NCBI GenBank assembly: GCA_035652235.1
Contig: DASREE010000022.1
Span: 1-64,000, forward strand
From: PALSA-612 sp035652235
GTDB lineage: Bacteria > Actinomycetota > Thermoleophilia > Gaiellales > Gaiellaceae
Direction: 5' to 3'
DNA length: 64,000 nucleotides
Shown one piece after another: positions 57,492 through 64,000 of the stretch (position 1 is the first letter of the stretch; each line of letters begins with the position of its first letter). A program made the translations under genes and the position numbers. Below the pieces are notes generated by a model. The model did not search any database. It was not told the DNA's origin and saw nothing but the letters and a program-made list of their open reading frames with translations.

Positions 57492-60437
57492 TCATTGCTC
57501 AAGAGTTAGCGCTGGGGCCTCGCGACGCGGGGCGCCCCGCGAGATCTCGTCCGGCGTGCGGCCAGGGTGACGGTCCATCCCACGATCCAAGGCGCGGGCT
57601 TGGAGCCGCGTCTGCTCGACGAGGGCGACGACCTCGGCGAGTCGTCCGTCGGCAACTTCGATCGCTCTCCGGTGCACCTCGATCCGGGTCCGCAGCTGCT
57701 CGCGTCGGTGCCGCCGCAGCGGGCCGCAGCGGTCGAGCTCGCGCTCGGCTGCCTCGAGTTTTCGCTCGGCGATGTCGCGCGTCTTGGTGAGCGCGTGGCG
57801 CTTCTGTTCGAGGAGTCGGAGGTGCAGCCGGTCGTCCGGGCTGGGCTGGCGCCGTTCCACCTCGGGCCGGGCTTCGTGCCTGGGTCCGGAGGGGAGCGGG
57901 CGCTGGTCGAGGGCGAGGAGCTCGATCGCGGATTCCTCGAGCGCGCGGCCGAAGCGGGTGAGCGGGTCGCGGTCGTCGAGCTCGTGGAAGTGGCTCTCGT
58001 GCTCGCGCGGGGTGCCGGTGATGTAGAGGCGTGTCTCCGCTCGGGCGCGGGAGAGGGCGACGTAGCCCCATTCCTGCAGGCGTGCTTCGCCGGCGCCGAG
58101 GACGAAGGCGCGCTCGACGGTGAGCCCTTGGGCGGCGTGTCCGGTGAGCGCGTAGGCGTGGCGGAGGTTTCCCGCTTGGAGGTAGCGGCGGTTGAGCTCT
58201 ACGGTCGTGCCCCGGTCGGTGGTGAGGGTGACCGCGCGGCGTTCGGAGTCGACGCTCTGGACGGTGCCGGTGGTACCGTTCTTGACGCCGAGGAGGTCGG
58301 AGTTGCGCAGGCAGACGACGCGGTCGCCGGCGGCGAACTCGCACTCCCGTACGGTCAGGCGTTCGGCGCCGAGGCGGCCGTCGGCGTCCATGAGCTGCCG
58401 GGCGAGCTGGTTGAGCTCGGCGACGTCGCGGCGGCGGAGGGCGAGCATGACGTTGCCGGCGAGGTCATCGCGTGCCTGCTGCCACCAGTCTGCGAGGAGT
58501 CGTGCTCGCGTGCTGACGGGACTGTCGGAGACGACGAGCCGCTCGCGCGTCTCGGCATAGGCGAGGTAGTCGCGGCCGACGCCGGCGCGGACGCGTGCGA
58601 GCGCGTCTTGTTCGATCGGGTCGCGCTGGCGGCGGTTCTCCTGCAGGACGATCGCGCCTTCGCGCTCGACGATGCCCGCGAAGAGACCGCCTGCTCCGAC
58701 TGCGGGAAGCTGGTGCGGGTCGCCGATCAGGATCGCCTTCCCCTCCGCCTGCTCGACGAGGTCGAGTATCGGGGCGAGCACCCGAGTCTCCGCCATCGCG
58801 GCCTCATCGACGACGAGCACGGAGCGGTGCGGCAGGCCGCTCTCGCAGGCGTGCTCGAGCAGCCGGTGGAGCGTGGCGGAGGGGATGCCGGTCTCGTCCT
58901 GGAGCTTCTCGGCGGCGACCCCCGACGGCGCCGCGCCGAGTACGTCGACGCCGACGTGGGCGAGGACCTGCGCGACGGCGTGCGTGGCGGTCGTCTTGCC
59001 GGCGCCGGCGAGACCGACGACGCAGACGACGCGGTTGGGGCTGGTGGCGACCTCGCGCACCATCCGCTCCTGCTCGGCGGAGAGGACGATGCGGTCGGCT
59101 CGCTCGATCTCCTCGAGCTGCCGCTCGCTGACGGCAGGCGCGTCGGCGCTGCGGCCGCGTTCGACGAGCGCGAGCGCCGCCCGCTCGATGCGGATCAGCT
59201 CGGCGGTCGAGTAGCGGGCGGGCCGGCCGGGGCTCGGCCGCTCGCCGACGCGCTCGACGCCGTCGGTTGCGGTGAGACGGCTGGCGAGGCGGCGGACGCG
59301 TTCGGCCTCGGCGCCCTGCGTGTGCGCCTGCGCCCAGGCCATCACCACTTCCGGCTCGGCGAAGGCGGTCTGCTTCTCGGTCAGCCCCTCGGGGCCGAGC
59401 AGCCGGCGCGCGATCTGCAGCAGCTGGTCGGGAGACGGCTGGTGGTGGCGAACGCGCCCGAGCAACCTCGCGAGCTCGCGGCGGCCGAGGCCGTGCTCGG
59501 CCGCGCGGGCGCGCCAGTCCTCGCGCAGCCGGGAGAGGTCGAGGTGCTCCTTGCGCTCGCGCGTCTCCACCGCGGCGAGCTGCGCGGCATAGAAGCCGCT
59601 CGTGTCCCTCCTCGAGAGCTCCTCGACCACCTGCACCCGCCGGGTGGAGAACTCGCGGATCACCTCGCGCGGGACGCCGCGCAGCTCGGCCATGCCCTTG
59701 CGCGGCTGCTCCCATTCCACGCCGAGCGAGCGCGTGAGCTCCGAGCGGAGGTGGGCCTGGTAGAGGTAGCCGGCGGCGAGCCGGTAGCTCTTCAGGATCG
59801 GCTCGCCGTCGAGCGCCCGCCACTTCCCGTCCGAAGGGCTCCTCGCCATGTTGGCGACGATCACGTGCGTGTGCAGGTGCGGGTCCTGCGAGCGGCTGGT
59901 GCGGTGCTGGTAGGCGACGGCCACGAAGCCGCCTGCGTGCTCGCGATAGACGCCGTTGCGGCCGCGGCGGGTGACGCAGGCCTCGTCCTCCAGGTAGGCG
60001 AGCGCCGCCTGCCAGGCCGCGAGGTGCGCGTCCTGCACCGCCCGCCGAGTCTGCTCGTCGCCGAGCGCGTGGAGGAGGCTGACGCTCTTCGGCGGGCTGA
60101 AGACGAGGTCGAAGCCGGCGACCGGCGCCAGCTTCTTCACCTCCAGCGTCCGCTCGCCGCTGTACGGGTCGATCCGCTCGATCGTGATCCTGCGCGCCTG
60201 GTAGTGGCCGCGCAGCTTCTCCTCGCTGCGCGGGTGCTGACCGCGGATCAGCCGGCCGAGCTCGCCCTTCTGCACGACGCCCTCGAGCCCGAGCGCCTTG
60301 GCGCCCCGGCCCGTCCAGACGCCCGGGGACTCGCCGCGCCCGGCGTAGTAGTCGTCGAGCCCGCCGGCGACCGAGCGCTCGTAGTAGCCCTCCTGGCCCG
60401 GCGTCAGCTTCGCGACGCTCAACACAGCGCCGCCCAT
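57492..60437 (-). CDS. MobF-type conjugative relaxase (TrwC/TraI)
   Basis: The 981-aa protein has an N-terminal TrwC relaxase domain with the 3-His metal motif DPHLHTHV (near residue 182) and FDLVFSPPKSVSLLHAL, and a RecD-like helicase with Walker A GLAGAGKTTAT (near 474) and motif VI YVALSRARAETRLY. The C-terminal tail is charged and coiled. It nicks the origin of transfer and unwinds the DNA. ATG 60437 was preferred over GTG 60455 because the latter lies inside an 18-bp palindrome. Confidence 0.9.
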   Translation of the reverse strand: MGGAVLSVAKLTPGQEGYYERSVAGGLDDYYAGRGESPGVWTGRGAKALGLEGVVQKGELGRLIRGQHPRSEEKLRGHYQARRITIERIDPYSGERTLEVKKLAPVAGFDLVFSPPKSVSLLHALGDEQTRRAVQDAHLAAWQAALAYLEDEACVTRRGRNGVYREHAGGFVAVAYQHRTSRSQDPHLHTHVIVANMARSPSDGKWRALDGEPILKSYRLAAGYLYQAHLRSELTRSLGVEWEQPRKGMAELRGVPREVIREFSTRRVQVVEELSRRDTSGFYAAQLAAVETRERKEHLDLSRLREDWRARAAEHGLGRRELARLLGRVRHHQPSPDQLLQIARRLLGPEGLTEKQTAFAEPEVVMAWAQAHTQGAEAERVRRLASRLTATDGVERVGERPSPGRPARYSTAELIRIERAALALVERGRSADAPAVSERQLEEIERADRIVLSAEQERMVREVATSPNRVVCVVGLAGAGKTTATHAVAQVLAHVGVDVLGAAPSGVAAEKLQDETGIPSATLHRLLEHACESGLPHRSVLVVDEAAMAETRVLAPILDLVEQAEGKAILIGDPHQLPAVGAGGLFAGIVEREGAIVLQENRRQRDPIEQDALARVRAGVGRDYLAYAETRERLVVSDSPVSTRARLLADWWQQARDDLAGNVMLALRRRDVAELNQLARQLMDADGRLGAERLTVRECEFAAGDRVVCLRNSDLLGVKNGTTGTVQSVDSERRAVTLTTDRGTTVELNRRYLQAGNLRHAYALTGHAAQGLTVERAFVLGAGEARLQEWGYVALSRARAETRLYITGTPREHESHFHELDDRDPLTRFGRALEESAIELLALDQRPLPSGPRHEARPEVERRQPSPDDRLHLRLLEQKRHALTKTRDIAERKLEAAERELDRCGPLRRHRREQLRTRIEVHRRAIEVADGRLAEVVALVEQTRLQARALDRGMDRHPGRTPDEISRGAPRREAPALTLEQ

Positions 60438-60447
60438 CTTAGCATCT

Positions 60448-60465
60448 CGACCCACTTGTGGGTCG
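60448..60465 (-). promoter_or_regulatory. 18-bp palindrome upstream of the relaxase (candidate oriT/operator)
   Basis: CGACCCAC-TT-GTGGGTCG has 8-bp perfect arms and a 2-nt spacer. It ends 11 bases upstream of the relaxase ATG (60437). Inverted repeats at this place are usual for origins of transfer and relaxosome operators. Confidence 0.5.
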
Positions 60466-60519
60466 AATGATGCATCTGTGTCTCGCCTGCTATCGAGGGT
60501 AGTAGGAGCGTCGGACGGA

Positions 60520-62337
60520 TCATCGCTGCGGCTCCTCCTCGGGGTCGTCCGGCTCGTCGTAGGCGTTCCCCCACTGCTGCTCGCAGTCGCCTCGGTGGAC
60601 GAGGCTTCCGTGCTTCTCGGCTGCGTCGCCGGGCGAGCCGATCAGCTGGAAGCAGCAGGCGCAGCGGACGGCTTCGCCGGCGGCGAGCTTCGCGCGCTGC
60701 TCGGCGAGCTTCGCCTGCTGCTCGTCGCGCCAGGCCTGCTCGCGGCGCTCGCGCTCGGCCTCCCGCTCCGCCAGGTGCTGCTTCACCGAGGGCGGCGCGA
60801 CGCGCTTGGCGAGCTTGGCGAGCACCTTCGACCCGGCGAGCTCCTGCGGCTCGTAGATGCCCTGCCGGTCGGCCCCGGGCAGGCCGTCCGTGTCTACGAG
60901 TCGCTGGGCGAGCAGCAGCCGCAGGACGACGGCGAGCGCGTCCTCGGGTGTACGGGCGCGCAGAAGTCGCGCGGTCGCCTCGTCGTGGAGCTGCTTCTCG
61001 GCCTGCGCGCCGCGCGGGTAGCGGACGGTCACCTTGCCTTGCTTGCTCGTCGTGGTGGGCTGCTCGACGCAGAGCCGCTGCGCCCACGCCGCCGCCTTGC
61101 CGTAGTGGATCAAGACGAGCGAGCCGAGCAGCCTCACCGCGTCGGTGTCCACCTTCGGCTGCCAGCGGGCGAGCGCCACTCCGAGATCGAGGTTGCGGGC
61201 ACGCGCCGCGACGCGGGCCTTGTACTCGCGCTCGCGCTGTTCGCGCCTCGCCTGCTTCGCGCCGTCGTCCTGCGCGGCGGTCGGTCTGCGCGGCTCGCGC
61301 TCGCGCTGCTTGCGCTCGCTTTCGGCGGCGGCGTGCGCCTTGATCTTGTCGACGAGCCGCGCGGCCAGCCATTCGGGGTCGGTGACGTAGCGGTGGTCGC
61401 CGCGCCCGTCAGGGTCGGGGAGCTCGAGCAGGCAGCCGTAGGCGCGGGCGGCATCGGCGTCCTCGTCGGCGAGGGCGAAGCACTCTCGCTCCCTGCGCTC
61501 TTTCGCCTGGCGCGCCTGCCAGTCGTACTCGCCCTCTTTCTGCGGGATCGCGGGCAGCTCCGCGTAGGCGCGCTCGACCGCCGCCGCGTGCGCGCCGAGC
61601 TTGGCGAGGATGCGCGGCAGCTGCCCGCCGCGGCTGCGCCCGCCCGGGAGCAGCGGGCCATAGTACCCGCTGATGCTGTAGGCGACCGGCGTCAGCGGCT
61701 GCCCACCGTCGTCCTGCCACTCGGCCTCGAGCACGTCGTCCACGACCGGGCCGGGGTCGACCGGGAAGCCCGCGCAGCCCGCCGGGTGCTCCGCGAGCCA
61801 GACGGCGACGAGGTCGGCGAGTAGCGGTTCCGCCTCCGCGATTCGCAGCAGCATCGGCGCGCAGGCAAGCGGCACGCGACGCGAGCCGACCAACGTCCGC
61901 GCCTCGTCGGGCAGCCCGAGCAGGTCGAGCCGCTCGCGGATCAGCTTCTCGCTGCGACCGACGAGCCTCGCCACCCTCGCCGTGTCGCCGTGCTCGGCGA
62001 CGAGCCGCCGGTACGCCTCCGCTTCCTCGACCGGGGTCAGATCGGCGCGGATCACGTTCTCCGCAACCGCGAGCGTGAGCGCGTCACCGTCGCCGTCGCG
62101 AACCTGAGCCGGTACCTCTTTGAGCTTCGCCTGCTTCGCCGCGCGGTAGCGGCGCTCCCCCGCCACGATCACGAAGCCGTCCCCGTCCGGTGCGAGGGTG
62201 AGCGGGGTGATGATCCCGTGCTGTCTCACCGACTCGACCAGTTCGGCCATCCGCTCGCCGTCGAAGTCGGCGCGCGGGTTGAAGCCGTCGCGCGGCTTGA
62301 TCTTCTGAAGCGGCACCATCCTCACCGTCGCAGTCAC
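60520..62337 (-). CDS. ParB-like DNA-binding protein
   Basis: The 605-aa protein has the ParB/Srx N-terminal domain (KPRDGFNPRADFDG, then VIVAGERRYRAAKQAKL and ENVIRADLTPVEEAEAYRRL) and an HTH region (GDTARVARLVGRSEKLIRERLDLL). The long C-terminal half is charged and has a coiled part with HLAEREAERERREQAWR, ending in a Cys pair (CACCFQL). It may partition the element or regulate the relaxase operon. It overlaps the DUF932 gene by 4 bases. Confidence 0.82.
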   Translation of the reverse strand: MTATVRMVPLQKIKPRDGFNPRADFDGERMAELVESVRQHGIITPLTLAPDGDGFVIVAGERRYRAAKQAKLKEVPAQVRDGDGDALTLAVAENVIRADLTPVEEAEAYRRLVAEHGDTARVARLVGRSEKLIRERLDLLGLPDEARTLVGSRRVPLACAPMLLRIAEAEPLLADLVAVWLAEHPAGCAGFPVDPGPVVDDVLEAEWQDDGGQPLTPVAYSISGYYGPLLPGGRSRGGQLPRILAKLGAHAAAVERAYAELPAIPQKEGEYDWQARQAKERRERECFALADEDADAARAYGCLLELPDPDGRGDHRYVTDPEWLAARLVDKIKAHAAAESERKQREREPRRPTAAQDDGAKQARREQREREYKARVAARARNLDLGVALARWQPKVDTDAVRLLGSLVLIHYGKAAAWAQRLCVEQPTTTSKQGKVTVRYPRGAQAEKQLHDEATARLLRARTPEDALAVVLRLLLAQRLVDTDGLPGADRQGIYEPQELAGSKVLAKLAKRVAPPSVKQHLAEREAERERREQAWRDEQQAKLAEQRAKLAAGEAVRCACCFQLIGSPGDAAEKHGSLVHRGDCEQQWGNAYDEPDDPEEEPQR

Positions 62338-63362
62338 CGCTGCTCACCTCCTTCCGTGAGTAGCGCGAGTGCTCGGTCCTTGAGCGGCTGCGGCTCCGTC
62401 TGGCGCTCGAAGCGCGCCTCCGCCTCCGTCCTGCCTGCCCTGCGCCGGGTCGGCTGCAGGTGATCGACGTACGCCGTGACCGCCTGCAACGCGCCCCAAC
62501 GGGTGCCGCGCACGTTCTCCAGGTCGGGCGCGGCCCGGTAGGCGGTGCGGATCGCCTCCCGCACCCGCTCCGCGTTGCGCACCGCGCGCCCGCCGTCCGT
62601 CTCGTCCGGCTTCGCCTCGGGCAGCGGCACCAGCCGCGCGAGGAAACGCTCGAACTCGCGCCTGTCCATGCGCTCGCGGATCAGCCGCCCGCCGAGCCGC
62701 TCCAACTCGTCGTAGTAGCGCCAGGCGATCCCGAGCGTCCGCCGCGCGTCCGCGAGTTTCGCCTCCACGTTCGCGGTGTGGCGCGCCTTCCAGGTGCGCT
62801 CCGCCCCCTCGACCGGCAGCAGCATGCCGTTCAGGCAGGCGAGCCGGAACGGCAGCACCGAGACGGTCACCGCGAGGCCGCCGTCGTGACCGTTCCGGAA
62901 GCAGAGGAGCGGGAGCACGCCCTCCCCCTCCGCGCCCCCGATCCGGATCTCGCGGTCGAGCCGCATCAGCGCGTGCACGCGCGCGCCCCCGTGCGTCGCC
63001 CCCGCCCCGATCCAGTGCGCCCGCCCCGAGTCGGTGATCGTGTCGCAGAAGGCGAACGCCGCCGCGTTCTGCAACGGCTCGTAGCCCTCGCCGACGACCC
63101 CGAGCACCGCCCGCGTGTCGCTGCGCACATTCGCCACGTGCCGGGGCACCGGCACGCGCAGCAACCGGTACTCGCGCTCGACCACCGCCTCCAACCGGTG
63201 CTGCTCGACCCGCCAATCCAGACCGGCCGCCGCGATCATCGAGGCCGCATCGCGCGCTGCCTCCGGCACCATCCGCACGACGTCGCCCCAGGCCGGCGGC
63301 GTCCGCCCGAGCCACAACCGCTCGGCCTCGCCGAGGGCGTAGCTGGCTGTCGCTGTCGTCAT
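62334..63362 (-). CDS. DUF932 protein
   Basis: The 342-aa protein fits DUF932: RLLRVPVPRHVANVRSDTRAVLGVVGEGYEPLQNA near the start, ACLNGML-type motif (RLACLNGMLLPVE) and RTLGIAWRYY in the centre. DUF932 proteins are common in plasmids and phages; their function is unknown. The gene is in the relaxase operon with 4-base overlaps to both neighbours. Confidence 0.75.
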   Translation of the reverse strand: MTTATASYALGEAERLWLGRTPPAWGDVVRMVPEAARDAASMIAAAGLDWRVEQHRLEAVVEREYRLLRVPVPRHVANVRSDTRAVLGVVGEGYEPLQNAAAFAFCDTITDSGRAHWIGAGATHGGARVHALMRLDREIRIGGAEGEGVLPLLCFRNGHDGGLAVTVSVLPFRLACLNGMLLPVEGAERTWKARHTANVEAKLADARRTLGIAWRYYDELERLGGRLIRERMDRREFERFLARLVPLPEAKPDETDGGRAVRNAERVREAIRTAYRAAPDLENVRGTRWGALQAVTAYVDHLQPTRRRAGRTEAEARFERQTEPQPLKDRALALLTEGGEQR

Positions 63363-63607
63363 CTCGTTCCTCCTTCCGATGCTCCGCAGCGCTCGCGCGC
63401 CGCGACGATGAACCGCTCCGGCTCGTCCGCGATCGCCTGACCGATGAAGGTCGCGATCCCGGCCGCGAGCCAGACCGCCTCCCGCTCTGCGTCGTCGAGG
63501 CCGTCCGCGGACGCGCCCGTCGAGTCGAGCGGGACGGACTCGACGAGCCGAACCTGCCGTGTCAGGAACTCGGCCAGTTCCTCCCGATCCACCTCGTACC
63601 TCCGCAC
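63359..63607 (-). CDS. Small acidic protein of the relaxase operon
   Basis: The 82-aa protein is acidic (YEVDREELAEFLTRQVRLVE, GLDDAEREAVWLAAGIATF) and predicted helical. No family is recognised. It is the first gene of the operon, 21 bases downstream of the palindromic site at 63629-63644, and overlaps the DUF932 gene. Confidence 0.6.
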   Translation of the reverse strand: MRRYEVDREELAEFLTRQVRLVESVPLDSTGASADGLDDAEREAVWLAAGIATFIGQAIADEPERFIVAARERCGASEGGTR

Positions 63608-63628
63608 CGCACCCCCTTTGCCGCTGCT

Positions 63629-63644
63629 GTTAATCCGAGTTAAC
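63629..63644 (-). promoter_or_regulatory. Palindromic operator, copy 1
   Basis: GTTAATCCGAGTTAAC has GTTAA/TTAAC arms. The same 16 bases occur in the opposite orientation at 63912-63927. This copy is 21 bases upstream of the first gene of the relaxase operon, so a bound regulator could block its promoter. Confidence 0.65.
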
Positions 63645-63699
63645 GGCCCGCGGACGCGGAAACGCCCCTCGGCCCACCGCAGGTGGCTGTGTGTCTCGG

Positions 63700-63903
63700 C
63701 TACTCAGCGGGAGCGAGGCGGCCGGTCTCGCGCGCCCAGCGCTCCACGCTCGACCAGCGCCAAACGTCAGAGCGGCCGAGGCGGCCGAGCGGCCGCGGGA
63801 AACCCGGACTGCTCGTCAAGACTGAGACACGCGCGCGGGAGATGCCGAGACGCTTCGCGATATCGGCGGCGACCACGAGCTCAGTTCGCGAATCAATCCG
63901 CAC
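63700..63903 (-). CDS. AlpA-like helix-turn-helix regulator
   Basis: The 67-aa protein shows an AlpA/MerR-type winged HTH: VVAADIAKRLGISRARVSVL, then FPRPLGRLGRSDVWRWSSVERWA. Such small proteins regulate integrase or transfer genes in mobile elements. It lies between two inverted copies of a 16-bp palindrome, which suggests it controls itself and the relaxase operon. Confidence 0.75.
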   Translation of the reverse strand: MRIDSRTELVVAADIAKRLGISRARVSVLTSSPGFPRPLGRLGRSDVWRWSSVERWARETGRLAPAE

Positions 63904-63911
63904 CGTGTCAC

Positions 63912-63927
63912 GTTAACTCGGATTAAC
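63912..63927 (-). promoter_or_regulatory. Palindromic operator, copy 2
   Basis: GTTAACTCGGATTAAC is the exact reverse complement of the copy at 63629-63644. It lies 9 to 24 bases upstream of the AlpA-like start codon, where it would overlap the promoter or ribosome site and allow autoregulation. Confidence 0.65.
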
Positions 63928-64000
63928 TCTGGCTGCGGCAAACTCCCCCGATGAGCGCCTGGTTCTGTTGACGAAGAGCCTCCAAGAAACCAGCGGATTC

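Noticed and set aside
57567..60470. Long plus-strand open frame opposite the relaxase gene
   Set aside because: Antisense shadow of a strongly supported MobF relaxase with catalytic motifs in order.

Overview
The window is uniformly high-GC DNA from what looks like an actinobacterium, with many GTG starts, ATGA/GTGA overlaps and actinobacterial-type conjugation genes. Families such as DUF6112-like and SCO6880-like transfer proteins, and a caa3-type CtaG, fit a deep-branching class such as Thermoleophilia. That placement is an inference from gene content only. No rRNA is present, and one tRNA-Pro(UGG) lies at 6715-6789.

Bases 1 to about 17,750 look like ordinary chromosome. They hold a PAP2 phosphatase, CtaG, a phosphoketolase followed by acetate kinase (acetyl-phosphate to acetate plus ATP), a DapA-family aldolase, an EamA exporter, IspH, a DUF1003 protein, a divergent isoleucyl-tRNA synthetase, thioredoxin, a Nudix hydrolase, a cyclic-nucleotide-binding protein, a beta-lactamase-fold hydrolase, a peroxiredoxin and a large membrane protein. 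The peroxiredoxin is the highlight. It has an in-frame TGA exactly where the peroxidatic cysteine belongs, followed by a SECIS-like hairpin, so it is very probably a selenoprotein.

From 18,181 to the right edge the window is one integrative and conjugative element (ICE)-like mobile element whose right end is not included. Its recombination and DNA-processing module is an integrase, an excisionase-like protein, a TOPRIM primase and a ribbon-helix-helix-like protein (18.2-21.2 kb). Next come an XRE/nucleotidyltransferase pair (toxin-antitoxin-like), a frameshifted HD protein and a wall hydrolase. A complete Tad/Flp pilus operon on the minus strand (about 24-33.6 kb) follows, headed by an ECF sigma factor at 34.4 kb. 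The plus-strand transfer operon (35.6-44.2 kb) encodes a ParA-like ATPase, a DUF6112-like protein, VirB8-like and VirB6-like membrane proteins, an SCO6880-like protein, a VirB4-like ATPase and the VirD4/TraG coupling protein. The right part (57.5-63.9 kb, minus strand) carries a MobF relaxase, a ParB-like protein, a DUF932 protein, a small acidic protein and an AlpA-like regulator. Two inverted copies of a 16-bp palindrome flank the AlpA-like gene.

Between the transfer operon and the relaxase lies a 13-kb defence-like cargo. On the plus strand are DUF3644, TcmP (three-Cys-motif partner) and DUF5131 (Gp37/Gp68) genes, with a LexA-box-like palindrome in front of the DUF5131 gene. On the minus strand are a DUF3883 helicase, an NYN/PIN-like nuclease, a DUF1156 DNA methylase and a DUF499 ATPase. 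The helicase-methylase-ATPase set resembles the reported Hma type of anti-phage cassette. The extra nuclease, the two terminator-like hairpins before it and the adjacent TcmP/DUF5131 genes make this the best candidate for a new or variant system in the window.
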